Shown piece by piece: positions 16,892 through 26,004 of a stretch of DNA of 64,000 bases. The position numbers and the translations under genes were made by a program. Every line of letters begins with the position of its first letter. Positions within the stretch are counted from its first letter, which is position 1. The notes beneath the pieces were generated by a model. That model saw nothing but the letters and a program-made list of their open reading frames with translations. It was not told the DNA's origin and searched no databases. Source of the DNA: an uncultured Prevotellaceae bacterium (GTDB taxonomy: Bacteria > Bacteroidota > Bacteroidia > Bacteroidales > Bacteroidaceae); contig ONGG01000005.1 of the NCBI GenBank assembly GCA_900317305.1, forward strand, positions 1 through 64,000, given 5' to 3'.

Positions 16892-17027
16892 AATGTTTAT
16901 CGTGATTGATTTCCGTTTCGCATTCGCTCAACTTTTTGTATTTACAAGAGTGAAGGAGTTGCATGAGTGGGGACAACAGCCCGAAAACACCTCACTGTGC
17001 TCAGTGGTTGTTGCCATGGTAATGTCT

Positions 17028-17058
17028 GAACTCCTGAACTTCTGAACTCCTGAACTTC
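17028..17058 (-). repeat. 8-bp tandem repeats, locus 3 (inverted)
   Basis: GAACTCCTGAACTTCT units, the reverse complement of the AGGAGTTC/AGAAGTTC units at 11322-11420 and 32695-32782. It lies in the gap between the DUF362 gene and the flavoprotein gene. Confidence 0.75.
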
Positions 17059-17078
17059 TTCAAGATTGAAGAATTGAA

Positions 17079-18080
17079 TTATTTATCGTCGATATTGACC
17101 AGTTCGTAGTCTTTGGTGCCCAGTCCGATTTTAGCGGCATGGTCGATGGTATGCGTGCCGTGCTGCTGCTTGATGCGCTCGATGAGTGGACGGTTGTCGT
17201 TGCCCTCGCTGGGCGTCATGCCAAAGATGATGTCGACGCAAGCCTGGTCGAGCGCCACGGGGTCGAGCGAGGCGAGGATGCCGTAGTCCTTTAGTTTCAC
17301 CGGTTCGGGCGTGGCCACACAGTCGCAGTCGACGGTCATGTTGTTCATCACGGCGATATAGACGATGCGCTCGCCATTGCCGAAGAAGTTGTGCACGGCC
17401 TGGGCGGCAGCCGCCATCGACTCTAGGAATCCGTCCTGGTCTTCCACATGCGACCAGAGTCCCTCTACCACCTCCTGGTAACCGGCGGTGTGGATGTTGG
17501 CCTTTCCGTTGGCCGATGCCACGCCGATAGAGGCATTCTTGAGCACGCCACCGAGACCACCCATGGGATGTCCCTTGAAGTGTGCGAGGTTGATCATGAA
17601 GTCGTAGTTGGCCAGGTGCTTGCCCACGATATCATATTTAATATGTGTGGAGTCATTGACCGGAATGGTCATGTCGCCCTCCTCGTCCATGAGGTCGACC
17701 TTGAAGGTGGGCAGGAAGCCATGATCCTTGATGGTCTGCCAATGCTCCTCGAAGGAGTCCCTCTTTCCCTCATAGGCCGTGTTGCATTCCACGATCGTGC
17801 CATCCACCTCGTCGACAAGGAGTTTGATGAGTTCGGGCTTGAGGTAGTTGGGATTGCCCGACTCTCCGGTAGAGATTTTCACTGCCACCTTTCCTGTGGC
17901 CGTTCTGCCGAGCGCATGATAGATCTTCACCAGTGCCTCGGGCGATATTTCCTTGGTGAGATAGACAGTGGCCTTCTGGCCGCCGGCCTTGTCGGGTGTG
18001 GCAGTCTCCTTTGTGGCAGACCCACAACTAGCCAACAAGGCAACCATCAACACAGTTGCGAATAAAGTAATTTTTCTCAT
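17079..18080 (-). CDS. DUF362 lipoprotein
   Basis: Encodes 333 residues. A lipoprotein signal (VALLASC, Cys at residue 19) anchors it in the envelope. The body is DUF362-like: AVKISTGESGNPNYLKPELI, a central NLAHFKGHPMGGLGGVLKN and DPVALDQACVDII are recurrent in that family, which is often found with ferredoxin domains. Here the ferredoxin-type CxxC repeats are missing; only VDCDCVATPEP has close cysteines. Role unknown, perhaps redox-linked. It is divergent from the Fur-family gene, and their promoter boxes lie within 40 bp of each other. Confidence 0.82.
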   Translation of the reverse strand: MRKITLFATVLMVALLASCGSATKETATPDKAGGQKATVYLTKEISPEALVKIYHALGRTATGKVAVKISTGESGNPNYLKPELIKLLVDEVDGTIVECNTAYEGKRDSFEEHWQTIKDHGFLPTFKVDLMDEEGDMTIPVNDSTHIKYDIVGKHLANYDFMINLAHFKGHPMGGLGGVLKNASIGVASANGKANIHTAGYQEVVEGLWSHVEDQDGFLESMAAAAQAVHNFFGNGERIVYIAVMNNMTVDCDCVATPEPVKLKDYGILASLDPVALDQACVDIIFGMTPSEGNDNRPLIERIKQQHGTHTIDHAAKIGLGTKDYELVNIDDK

Positions 18081-18100
18081 AATAGTTTGTTTTAATGCCC

Positions 18101-18108
18101 CAAAGTTA
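18101..18108 (-). promoter_or_regulatory. -7 box of the DUF362 gene
   Basis: Minus-strand TAACTTTG about 20 nt before the start codon, close to the opposite-facing Fur-family box at 18130-18137. Confidence 0.55.
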
Positions 18109-18129
18109 CGAAAAAAAAGGAAAAAGAAC

Positions 18130-18137
18130 TATTTTTG
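18130..18137 (+). promoter_or_regulatory. -7 box of the Fur-family gene
   Basis: TATTTTTG. It excludes an upstream in-frame ATG at 18095 and supports the start at 18161. Confidence 0.55.
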
Positions 18138-18160
18138 CAGAAACTTTTCAACGCAAGAAG

Positions 18161-18601
18161 ATGCATCATCCACAATATCTCATCTCCGACGAGCAGTCGC
18201 TCGACAACGCCGGCGTACATGTTACCGCCGTGCGGTTGTTGGTTTGGCGCCACGTGCGCCATCATTTTCACGATGCCTTCAACCTGCAGGACCTGATGGA
18301 TGCCTTGCCCACTGTAGACCGTTCCACCCTCTTCCGCACGCTGTCCACCCTGACCGAGGCCCATCTGCTGCACGAGATCAACGACGGCAGCGGCACGCAG
18401 AAATATTGTGTCTGCCATTACGACGACACCCGCCAATGTGAGGGTCATGTTCACCTCACTTGCAAGATCTGCCATCGCACCTATTGTCTGAACAATGTGC
18501 GTATCCCCCCCGTGGCCTTGCCCAGCTGGTTTGAGTTGGAAGAGGCGGAATATGTGGTAAAGGGCATCTGCGAGCGCTGCAAGACAGGGAAAGAGGGGTA
18601 A
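18161..18601 (+). CDS. Fur-family transcriptional regulator
   Basis: Encodes 146 residues from ATG 18161. An N-terminal winged helix (RSTLFRTLSTLTEAHLLHEI) is followed by the dimerisation domain with a His-rich metal region (GHVHLTCKICHRTYCL) and a second CxxC (ICERCKTG), the usual four-Cys structural zinc site. This type of protein senses iron, zinc or peroxide and represses metal or redox genes. It is divergent from the DUF362 gene, which may be one of its targets. Which subtype (Fur, Zur, PerR) cannot be told from sequence. Confidence 0.88.
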   Translation: MHHPQYLISDEQSLDNAGVHVTAVRLLVWRHVRHHFHDAFNLQDLMDALPTVDRSTLFRTLSTLTEAHLLHEINDGSGTQKYCVCHYDDTRQCEGHVHLTCKICHRTYCLNNVRIPPVALPSWFELEEAEYVVKGICERCKTGKEG

Positions 18602-18624
18602 GGGCTTTTAAAAGAATATTTTCC

Positions 18625-18640
18625 TTCCAAAAATTTGGAA
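18625..18640. promoter_or_regulatory. Candidate HigA operator overlapping the -33 box
   Basis: Perfect 7-bp inverted repeat TTCCAAA-AA-TTTGGAA. Its right arm contains the TTTG -33 box of the toxin-antitoxin promoter, so binding would block transcription. Confidence 0.6.
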
Positions 18641-18665
18641 TTTCGGAATGAATATATTACATTTG
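18634..18665 (+). promoter_or_regulatory. Promoter of the HigBA-type operon
   Basis: TTTG (18634-18637), 20 bp, TACATTTG (18658-18665). The box ends 4 bp before the ATG at 18670, so transcription would begin at or next to the start codon. Confidence 0.7.
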
Positions 18666-18669
18666 CACC

Positions 18670-19026
18670 ATGTATGAAGAGATAAGGGAAACTATACACT
18701 CTTTGGAGTACGAAGAATATTATGCTGGACTTGACGATAAAACGAAGGCAAAGTTCGACTATGTAGAGTCTATCATCAAGACTCAATACGTGGTCAATAA
18801 AAAATTCGTGAAAAACCTTGAAGGAACAGATTTTTATGAGGCAAGAATTTCTATTGGTACAAATGAGCATCGTTCAATTCTTTTCGCTATAGATTCCGTT
18901 TCATTCATCGAGAGCAAACGTATCCTTTTTTTAAACTCATTTTTGAAAAAGAGCACAAAGCAGTATAGAAAGGAAATTGAAAACGCCCGGCAGATTTTAA
19001 ACAAATATATTGAAGGAGGACAATAA
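18670..19026 (+). CDS. RelE/HigB-type toxin
   Basis: Encodes 118 residues. The length, the basic central part (KFVKNLEGTDFYEARISIGT) and the hydrophobic RSILFAIDSVSFIESKRILF segment match the phage-derived Gp49-like HigB family, whose members cut mRNA on the ribosome. The gene is visibly richer in A+T than its neighbours, which suggests horizontal acquisition. The stop codon is one base before the antitoxin ATG. The promoter position implies a leaderless or nearly leaderless mRNA. Toxicity is inferred from family and context. Confidence 0.85.
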   Translation: MYEEIRETIHSLEYEEYYAGLDDKTKAKFDYVESIIKTQYVVNKKFVKNLEGTDFYEARISIGTNEHRSILFAIDSVSFIESKRILFLNSFLKKSTKQYRKEIENARQILNKYIEGGQ

Positions 19027-19027
19027 A

Positions 19028-19339
19028 ATGGTTAAGCTTGACGAAAAGAAACTGGCCCAATTGAGAACTGGGTCACAACATCTTACAGAAAAATATGGCG
19101 AGAGAGGAACGCCCAGTCGTGAAGAATTCGAAGCAAAGGCCAAAGCTTGGTACTATGCGGAATTGTTGCGCGATGAACGCAAGCGGCAGAAACTTACGCA
19201 GCAGCAATTGGGTGAACGCATAGGAAAGAAACGTGAGTACATCTCCTCACTTGAGCAGGGAAAGACAGACATGCAACTCAGCACGTTTATGCTCATAGCC
19301 AATGCTTTAGGTTTAAGATTCTCTCTCGTTTTAGGATAG
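19028..19339 (+). CDS. HigA-type antitoxin (HTH XRE)
   Basis: Encodes 103 residues from ATG 19028. I chose it over an ATG at 19010 because it has a strong AGGAGG Shine-Dalgarno sequence at 19014-19019, rare in this phylum. The C-terminal half is a Cro/C1 helix-turn-helix (RKRQKLTQQQLGERIGKKRE, then YISSLEQGKTD). It should neutralise the toxin encoded just upstream and repress the operon, probably at 18625-18640. The toxin-first order is typical of HigBA. Confidence 0.88.
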   Translation: MVKLDEKKLAQLRTGSQHLTEKYGERGTPSREEFEAKAKAWYYAELLRDERKRQKLTQQQLGERIGKKREYISSLEQGKTDMQLSTFMLIANALGLRFSLVLG

Positions 19340-19398
19340 AAATACTATTCGACACGAAAGAATTTTGAGTGACAGGCTATTTTGCAGCGGCTATCTTC

Positions 19399-20757
19399 TC
19401 ATTCCCACCTGAGAATGAGGACTTTGCGGGTGGATGGGGTGATGCGGCAGGGATGTGCGGGCCGGCGCCCTACCAGCCAGAGGATATGGTTGTGGGCATC
19501 GGTGACCACCAGTTGGCGGCGGCGTTCCACTACATTCACCTTCTGATCGGTGAGGAAGTCGCTCACCAGTTTCGTTCCCTTCATCCCCAAAGGCGAGAAG
19601 CGGTCGCCCGGCTCTACCGGCCTGAGGAAGAGCGGAAACTCCACCTTCTCAGCATCCAAGGTAGCACACCACGGGTCGCGGCTGGGCGTGAAGCCCTCGC
19701 TCACCACCGACTCCTCCACAATGAACGAGGTTTGCGGGGAGATGACATACCGTCCGGTAATGGGTATACGCTTGGTCTCGAACGACTTTTGAAGAGGCAT
19801 CACAAACAACATCTCCCTATCCACCACCATCTCATAGGCATCTGAAAGGAAGGAAGCCCCTATGCTGCGCCGCGTCACGGCCAGAAAGGCATCCTCGATG
19901 CATTTGGGCTTGAACCCCAAGGGATAAAGGATATGGAAGAGCAGTCCCTCGGAGGTGACCTGTTCGATACGGTAGGCACTCACCTCCTCATCACCGGTCT
20001 CCACCCAGGCGTTCTCGACCCTTCGCCCCATCTCCTCATCATAAACTTCAGCCACCTGACCGAGTTTTTCGGCCATATCAGCGATAGACTGGGATACTGA
20101 GGGGTTGATCTCACGCATGAGCGGCAGGATATTGAGCCGAATCTTGTTTCTCACCACATCATCAATGAGATTGGTGCTGTCGGTGACATAATCCTGACCG
20201 ATATCCGCAAGGAAAGCCACGATGTCGTCGCGACCCACACAGAGCAAGGGTCTGATTACCCCCTCGTGCTCGGGAGCAATGCCCGTAAGCCCATGAATGC
20301 CCGTTCCACGGATAAGGTTCAACATCACCGTCTCCACTGAGTCATCGCGATGATGCGCCACCAGTACCCCTTGGGCACCCATGTCGGCGAGCAGTTGCCT
20401 GAAATAACCATAACGGAGATGCCTTGCCGCCATCTCAATGCTCAGATGATGGGCTGAGGCATACTCCGACGTATCGAAATGGGCGATGTGAAGCGGTATG
20501 CCCAAAGAGGCACAGAGCTGCTTGCAGAACACCTCGTCACGGTCGGACTCCTCGCCACGCAAGCGGAAGTTGCAGTGGGCGGCCTCCACATTGTAGCCCA
20601 GCAGACGCGTCACCCTGAGCAAGGCCACACTGTCGGCCCCTCCTGACAATGCCACGAGGTACTTTCCCGACCCATCCATCAACTGGTGCTGCTGAATGAA
20701 CCCGGACACTCTTCTGACGAACGGAGACGGCTGGCTGCTATTCGACATACAAGACAA
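19399..20757 (-). CDS. tilS: tRNA(Ile)-lysidine synthase
   Basis: Encodes 452 residues. TilS uses ATP to attach lysine to C34 of tRNA-Ile(CAU), changing its decoding from AUG to AUA; it is essential. The PP-loop motif ALSGGADSVALL is near residue 35, followed by HCNFRLRGEESDRDE and the ARHLRYGYFR and VAHHRDDSVETVMLNLIRGT segments of the catalytic core. The length matches the long form with C-terminal tRNA-binding domains. Its start overlaps the end of the upstream methyltransferase gene by 20 bp, so the two are translated from one message. Confidence 0.95.
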   Translation of the reverse strand: MSCMSNSSQPSPFVRRVSGFIQQHQLMDGSGKYLVALSGGADSVALLRVTRLLGYNVEAAHCNFRLRGEESDRDEVFCKQLCASLGIPLHIAHFDTSEYASAHHLSIEMAARHLRYGYFRQLLADMGAQGVLVAHHRDDSVETVMLNLIRGTGIHGLTGIAPEHEGVIRPLLCVGRDDIVAFLADIGQDYVTDSTNLIDDVVRNKIRLNILPLMREINPSVSQSIADMAEKLGQVAEVYDEEMGRRVENAWVETGDEEVSAYRIEQVTSEGLLFHILYPLGFKPKCIEDAFLAVTRRSIGASFLSDAYEMVVDREMLFVMPLQKSFETKRIPITGRYVISPQTSFIVEESVVSEGFTPSRDPWCATLDAEKVEFPLFLRPVEPGDRFSPLGMKGTKLVSDFLTDQKVNVVERRRQLVVTDAHNHILWLVGRRPAHPCRITPSTRKVLILRWE

Positions 20758-21922
20758 GTCCCTTCAGGTATTCACCCTCGGGATGGTAGATGTTGATGGG
20801 ATGGTCGGCGGGCTGATGGAGTTGGTGCAGGATCCTCACCTTCCTTTTGGCCTGAGCCGCAGCAGTGAAGACCGCATTACGGAAATGGTCTTTCGTGACC
20901 ACCTGACTGCAACTGAAGGTGAACAGAATACCACCTGGCTGGATGATTTCAAACGCCTTGGCATTGAGTCGGGTGTAACCCTTCAGCGCATTGTGAAGTG
21001 CGCCCCGATGCTTTGCGAAGGCGGGAGGATCGAGAATGATGAGGTCGTATTCGCAATCGGTTTTCTGCAAGAAACTGAATGCGTCGTCGCAGAAAGCCTC
21101 ATGCCGTTTGTCACTGGGGAAATTGAGTTCCACATTCTGGTTGGTAAGCGAGATGGCCTTGGCACTGGAGTCGACGGAGTGAACCAGCTGGGCCCCTCCC
21201 CTCATGGCATAGAACGAGAAACCGCCCGTGTAGCAAAACATATTGAGCACACGCTTGCCTTTGGCATAATGCTCGAGCAGGCTTCTGTTTTCCCTTTGGT
21301 CGACGAAGAAGCCCGTTTTTTGTCCTTTCAGCCAGTCGACGTGGAATTTCAGTCCGTTTTCCAACGCCACGTCGTTCTCGTCGTTGCCCACGATGAAACC
21401 GCTGGTCTGCTGCTCGAGGAAAGGCAGGGTGGTCTCGCTCTTGTAATACACGCTGGTGAGTTGCTGGCCCATCACCTCGACGAGCGCCTTGGCCACCTCG
21501 TGGCGGCAGAGGTGCATGCCCACGCTATGAGCCTGCATGACAGCGGTGGTGCCGTAGCAGTCGACCACCAGACCGGGCAGGTTGTCGCCCTCGCCATGCA
21601 CCAGGCGGAAGGTATTGTTGTTGGGATCGGAAGCGATACCGGCCACCACCCTCATCCTCAGGGCCGCAGCCAACCTTTTTTTCCAGAAATCGTGGTTGAT
21701 TTCCTCGTCCTCGAACGAGAGCACCCTGACTGCGATGGAGCCCATCTGATAATGTCCCACCGCAATGAAGTTGCCACTGGCAGTGAGCACCCTCACGGTC
21801 TCACCATCTTGTAGGTCGTTATCGGAATGGTTGATGGCACCAGAGAAAATCCAAGGGTGGAATCGGAGCAAGCTCTCCTCTTTACCCTTTCGAAGATATA
21901 CATTCTTATACATGGCAGGCAA
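20738..21922 (-). CDS. RlmI-like class I rRNA large-subunit methyltransferase
   Basis: Encodes 394 residues (the ATG nine bases further in, at residue 4, is an equal choice). An N-terminal PUA domain (LLRFHPWIFSGAI then DGETVRVLTASGNFIAVGHY) precedes a Rossmann methyltransferase domain with VLNMFCYTGGFSFYAM (SAM loop) and DLIILDPPAFAK. This is the order in RlmI (m5C1962 of 23S rRNA) and related YccW-type proteins. It is placed between the RNase D-like and tilS genes in one minus-strand operon. Confidence 0.88.
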   Translation of the reverse strand: MPAMYKNVYLRKGKEESLLRFHPWIFSGAINHSDNDLQDGETVRVLTASGNFIAVGHYQMGSIAVRVLSFEDEEINHDFWKKRLAAALRMRVVAGIASDPNNNTFRLVHGEGDNLPGLVVDCYGTTAVMQAHSVGMHLCRHEVAKALVEVMGQQLTSVYYKSETTLPFLEQQTSGFIVGNDENDVALENGLKFHVDWLKGQKTGFFVDQRENRSLLEHYAKGKRVLNMFCYTGGFSFYAMRGGAQLVHSVDSSAKAISLTNQNVELNFPSDKRHEAFCDDAFSFLQKTDCEYDLIILDPPAFAKHRGALHNALKGYTRLNAKAFEIIQPGGILFTFSCSQVVTKDHFRNAVFTAAAQAKRKVRILHQLHQPADHPINIYHPEGEYLKGLVLYVE

Positions 21923-21952
21923 GTTTAAAGGAAAAATTCAGCCAATCGTTGT

Positions 21953-22603
21953 TCAAGATTGGCTGTCAAGATGTTCGGATTCGGAATCATCAACGATTTC
22001 GAGCGTGTAGTCGCCCGATTCTTTGAGTCGGAGATACTCCTCGTAAAGCATCACACAGGCCCATGCATCGGTAGCGGCATACGCCTTCTGTTTATCGTTA
22101 AGCACATCAGCCTCCCAATTGGACAGTTGCTGCGTCTTGCTGATTTTCATCCCGAAGAGGTTGGCGTAGAGTTTCTGGAGGCTCATGTCCTCGATACCCA
22201 ACTCCCTTATGTGGTCTTGCAGGTCGATGAACAAGCCAGGCTTGAAATCCCCCTTCTTGTGGAGCGAGAGCACATCGTCGTGCAGCGAGAGGCCCACCTT
22301 GGGCACCGTAGTGTCCTCAAGGAGCCTGCGGATATTGTCGGAGAGGCCGATATAGTTGAGCCGGAAGAGGAAACAGATGTTCTTCGTGGCCACCTGCAGC
22401 AGCGACACGATATTTTGTTTGCCTTTCTTGAACGAGGGCCGTGTCTCGGTGTCAATCCCGAGAAGAGGTTGGTTGAGCAGGAAGTCGACAGCCTTGCGCG
22501 CCTCGAAATCGGATACGACCACAATGGTCGTGCCCTCGAACATGACACGCGGAAGCTTTGTGATGAGCTTTTTATCGAACTTATTATAAATAATTTTTCC
22601 CAT
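21953..22603 (-). CDS. RNase D-like 3'-5' exonuclease
   Basis: Encodes 216 residues, consisting of a DEDDy exonuclease domain only. The motifs are LGIDTETRP (Asp51 and Glu53 of motif I), GLSLHDDVLSL (motif II) and YAATDAWACVMLYEEY (motif III with Tyr and Asp). There are no HRDC domains, unlike enterobacterial RNase D. It probably trims RNA or DNA 3' ends in the cytoplasm. First gene of the operon leading into the RlmI-like and tilS genes, with a 30-bp gap. Confidence 0.9.
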   Translation of the reverse strand: MGKIIYNKFDKKLITKLPRVMFEGTTIVVVSDFEARKAVDFLLNQPLLGIDTETRPSFKKGKQNIVSLLQVATKNICFLFRLNYIGLSDNIRRLLEDTTVPKVGLSLHDDVLSLHKKGDFKPGLFIDLQDHIRELGIEDMSLQKLYANLFGMKISKTQQLSNWEADVLNDKQKAYAATDAWACVMLYEEYLRLKESGDYTLEIVDDSESEHLDSQS

Positions 22604-22620
22604 GATATCGTTACAATATG

Positions 22621-22628
22621 CAAAAATA
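22621..22628 (-). promoter_or_regulatory. -7 box of the exonuclease-tilS operon
   Basis: Minus-strand TATTTTTG about 18 nt before the ATG at 22603. Confidence 0.5.
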
Positions 22629-22671
22629 CAAAAAAGTTATGAAAAAATAGTTTTTTGTGATTTTTTTCAGT

Positions 22672-22679
22672 TACTTTTG
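22672..22679 (+). promoter_or_regulatory. -7 box of ftsK
   Basis: TACTTTTG, about 92 nt before the chosen start at 22772; a TTTG at 22654-22657 is closer (14 bp) than normal. Confidence 0.5.
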
Positions 22680-22771
22680 CATAAGATTTCAAGCACATCC
22701 GCTCAATGGAGTGCAAAGGGCACGCAGAAGCGGCCCCAACAAAAACAGGAAGACTTATATATCGATTGGAA

Positions 22772-25222
22772 ATGGCCAGGAAAAAAACGATAAAAACGAT
22801 AAAGAAGAATACGACTTTTCTAGAGTCCTTGGGTTTGAATTTCTACCGTGACGAGCGGCTGAGATTCGGCGTTGGCATCATATTGTTCATCATTGGCGTA
22901 CTGATGTTCATCGCCTTCACCTCATATTTCACCACCTGCGAGGCCGACCAGAGTCTGGTGACCTCGCTGCAGCCCGGTGAAGTGGAGAATCCGAACAAGA
23001 GTTTCCAGAACATCTGCGGTTCGCTCGGCGCCATTGTCTCGCATTTTCTCATCTCACGCTGTTTCGGCATAGCCGCCTACGTCATTCCCATATTCATCAT
23101 CCTCGTGGGACTGAAGCTCACCCGGTCGTACAACCTGAGTCTGGTGAAATGGTTCTTCGCCCTCGGCGTGATCATGATATGGTGCTCTGTGGCCTTCGCC
23201 AAGTTCCTGCCCCCGCTGTTTCCCGACTCCGTCTTCAATCCCGGCGGCGACCATGGCCTGTATATCTGCAACTATATCGAGAACATGGGCGGCACGCCCA
23301 GCCTCATTGGTCTGCTGGTGATCGTGGCCCTGGCTTTCCTGGTGTACCTCAGTGCCCAGACCATCTATACGGTGCAGCACATCCTGAACCCATCGAAATT
23401 CCTGCACAGCATCCCGCTGATCATCACCAACAGGGGCGACAACAACGGGAAGAGCGATGACTCGGACAAAGACGACGCCGAGCACATCTACGACGACCCC
23501 GAGGCCCAGGTGGTGCAATTCGCCGAGAATGGCGAGATGAACGTGGTGGAGCCCAAATACAAGGAAGAGGACTTTGGGCGCATCCGCACCCCCAAGCGTG
23601 AAGACAAGAAAGAGGACAACAGCAACTTTGAGATACAGGTGGGCGAGGAAGAGGCCCGTGCTCAAGGCAAGCGCGTGAGCAACCACTACAACCTGTCGAC
23701 GCCTCTCAACCCCCATGAGCCCTTCACCAGCTACCGCTACCCCACCCTCGACCTGCTGAAAGCCTACGAGAACGACAGCAGGCCCTATATCGACGAGCGC
23801 GAGCTGAGGGCCAACAAGGAGCAGATAGAGAAGGTGCTCAACAGCTTCAACGTGCAGATACGCGAGATCAGGGCCACTGTGGGTCCCACCATCACGCTCT
23901 ACGAGATTACCCCTGCCGAGGGTGTGCGCATCTCGCGCATCCGCAACCTGGAAGACGACATCGCACTGAGTCTGGCCGCCCTTGGCATCCGCATCATCGC
24001 CCCTATCCCCGGCAAGGGAACGATAGGTATAGAGGTGCCCAACGCCAAGCCCAACATCGTGTCGATGCGTAGCATCCTTGACTCGAAGAAGTTCCAGGTG
24101 ACCAAGATGGACCTTCCCATCGCCCTTGGCAAGACGATCACCAACGAGGTGTTCATGGTAGACCTGGCCAAGATCCCCCACCTGCTCGTGGCCGGTGCCA
24201 CCGGTCAGGGTAAGTCGGTGGGTCTGAACGCCATCATCACCTCGCTGCTCTACAAGAAGCACCCCAACGAGCTGAAGCTGGTGCTCATCGACCCGAAGAA
24301 GGTGGAGTTCAGCGTCTATGCGCCCATCGCCTCCCACTTCATGGCCAGCGTCGACGAGGACGAGGACCCCATCATCACCGACGTGACGAAGGTGGTGCGC
24401 ACGCTGAAGAGCCTCACCACACTGATGGACAGGCGCTACGACCTGCTGAAGATTGCCAAGGTGCGCACGGTGAAGGAGTACAACCAGAAATTCGTGAACC
24501 ATGAGCTGAATCCCGCCGAGGGCCACGAGTACATGCCTTATATCGTGGTGGTGATCGACGAGTTCGGCGACCTTATCATGACCGCCGGCAAGGAGATAGA
24601 GCTGCCCATCGCCCGCATCGCCCAGTTGGCCCGTGCCGTGGGTATCCACATGGTGATAGCCACCCAGCGCCCCACCACCAGCATCATCACGGGTAACATC
24701 AAGGCCAACTTCCCTGGCCGCATGGCCTTCAAGGTGAGTGCGATGGTCGACTCGCGCACGATTCTCGACCGTCCCGGCGCTAACCAGCTGGTGGGCCGTG
24801 GCGACATGCTCTTCCTGAGCGGCAGCGACCCCGTGCGCGTGCAGTGCGCCTTCATCGACACCCCCGAGGTGGAGACCGTGAACGACTACATCGCCAAGCA
24901 ACCCGGTCCGGCCCATATGATGGAACTGCCAGAGCCTGTGGGCGAGGACAGCGGTTTCAGCGACGGTGGCGGCGGCACTATGGAGTCGTCGAGCCTGGAT
25001 CCGCTGCTCGAGGAGGCCGCCATCCACATCGTGCGCACCCAGCAAGGCTCTACGAGCATGATACAACGCCGTTTCTCCATCGGCTACAACCGTGCCGGAA
25101 GGCTGATGGACCAGTTGGAGAAAGCCGGTGTCGTGGGTCAGGCGCAAGGCAGCAAGCCCCGCGAGGTGCTTATCGCCGACGAGAACAGCCTTTCGAATCT
25201 GTTTGCCAAGATGAGGGGCTGA
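22772..25222 (+). CDS. ftsK: FtsK/SpoIIIE DNA translocase
   Basis: Encodes 816 residues from ATG 22772, which begins a basic segment (MARKKTIKTIKKN) just before the first membrane helix. Four to five membrane helices occupy residues 30-200, followed by an acidic linker, the alpha/beta motor (Walker A VAGATGQGKSVGLNAI near residue 475, Walker B VVVIDEFGDL near 593) and a C-terminal gamma winged helix (IVRTQQGSTSMIQRRFSIGY). It pumps chromosome DNA at the septum and helps dimer resolution. The gene for a LolA-like protein follows. Confidence 0.95.
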   Translation: MARKKTIKTIKKNTTFLESLGLNFYRDERLRFGVGIILFIIGVLMFIAFTSYFTTCEADQSLVTSLQPGEVENPNKSFQNICGSLGAIVSHFLISRCFGIAAYVIPIFIILVGLKLTRSYNLSLVKWFFALGVIMIWCSVAFAKFLPPLFPDSVFNPGGDHGLYICNYIENMGGTPSLIGLLVIVALAFLVYLSAQTIYTVQHILNPSKFLHSIPLIITNRGDNNGKSDDSDKDDAEHIYDDPEAQVVQFAENGEMNVVEPKYKEEDFGRIRTPKREDKKEDNSNFEIQVGEEEARAQGKRVSNHYNLSTPLNPHEPFTSYRYPTLDLLKAYENDSRPYIDERELRANKEQIEKVLNSFNVQIREIRATVGPTITLYEITPAEGVRISRIRNLEDDIALSLAALGIRIIAPIPGKGTIGIEVPNAKPNIVSMRSILDSKKFQVTKMDLPIALGKTITNEVFMVDLAKIPHLLVAGATGQGKSVGLNAIITSLLYKKHPNELKLVLIDPKKVEFSVYAPIASHFMASVDEDEDPIITDVTKVVRTLKSLTTLMDRRYDLLKIAKVRTVKEYNQKFVNHELNPAEGHEYMPYIVVVIDEFGDLIMTAGKEIELPIARIAQLARAVGIHMVIATQRPTTSIITGNIKANFPGRMAFKVSAMVDSRTILDRPGANQLVGRGDMLFLSGSDPVRVQCAFIDTPEVETVNDYIAKQPGPAHMMELPEPVGEDSGFSDGGGGTMESSSLDPLLEEAAIHIVRTQQGSTSMIQRRFSIGYNRAGRLMDQLEKAGVVGQAQGSKPREVLIADENSLSNLFAKMRG

Positions 25223-25327
25223 GGGTTCGGACAAGGGCCATCATGATTTGAAATACCCCACCACGATTGGTTATCATACCAACCACGGGTGTTTATCCAT
25301 ATTACCAACCATTAAAATGAGAAAAAG

Positions 25328-25936
25328 ATGAAAAGAATACTGACTATATCCTGCCTGATGCTTTTGACATTGGGCATGAGCGCACAGAATGCCACCAAGG
25401 CCAAGCAAGTGCTCGACAAGACCTCGGCCATCATCAGCAACAAGGGTGGTGCGAGTGCCAACTTCAAGATTTCGAGCGAGAAGACGGGCAACACCTCGGG
25501 CACGATACTCATCAAAGGCAACAAGTTCCAGGCCACCACTCCACAGGCCATTGTATGGTACAACGGCAAGACGATGTGGACCTACATGAAGAGTTCGGAA
25601 GAGGTGAACGTGAGCTCGCCCAGCGAGGGCCAGCAAGCCCAACTCAACCCCTACCACTTCATCAACCTCTACAAGAAAGGCTATGCGCTGAGCATGAAGA
25701 ACGTGAAGGCTGGCTACGAGGTACACCTGAAGGCCCAGTCGGCCAGCCAACCCATCAAGGAGATGACCATCACCGTGAACAGCAAGACCTATCTGCCCTC
25801 GGTGGTGAAGATGCTCCAGGGCGGCAAGTGGACCACCGTCGTCATCAGCAATTTCAAGGCCATGAACCTGAGCGACGCAAAGTTCACGTTCAACTCGAAA
25901 GACTACCCGCAGGCCGAGGTCATCGACCTGCGATAG
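25328..25936 (+). CDS. LolA-like outer-membrane lipoprotein carrier
   Basis: Encodes 202 residues with a signal peptide ending at GMSAQ. The body has the LolA-like open beta-barrel pattern: SANFKISSEKTGNTSGTILI, KFQATTPQAIVWYNGKTMWT and a LNPYHFINLY segment. LolA carries lipoproteins through the periplasm from LolCDE to the outer membrane. It lies 105 bp after ftsK in the same direction, an order seen in many Bacteroidetes. The function as true LolA is likely but not proven. Confidence 0.85.
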   Translation: MKRILTISCLMLLTLGMSAQNATKAKQVLDKTSAIISNKGGASANFKISSEKTGNTSGTILIKGNKFQATTPQAIVWYNGKTMWTYMKSSEEVNVSSPSEGQQAQLNPYHFINLYKKGYALSMKNVKAGYEVHLKAQSASQPIKEMTITVNSKTYLPSVVKMLQGGKWTTVVISNFKAMNLSDAKFTFNSKDYPQAEVIDLR

Positions 25937-26004
25937 CCGCCTTCGGATGGAGGGAGGCAGCACCATATAGCAATCATTAAGAAATCATATTATCCCACCC
26001 ATAA

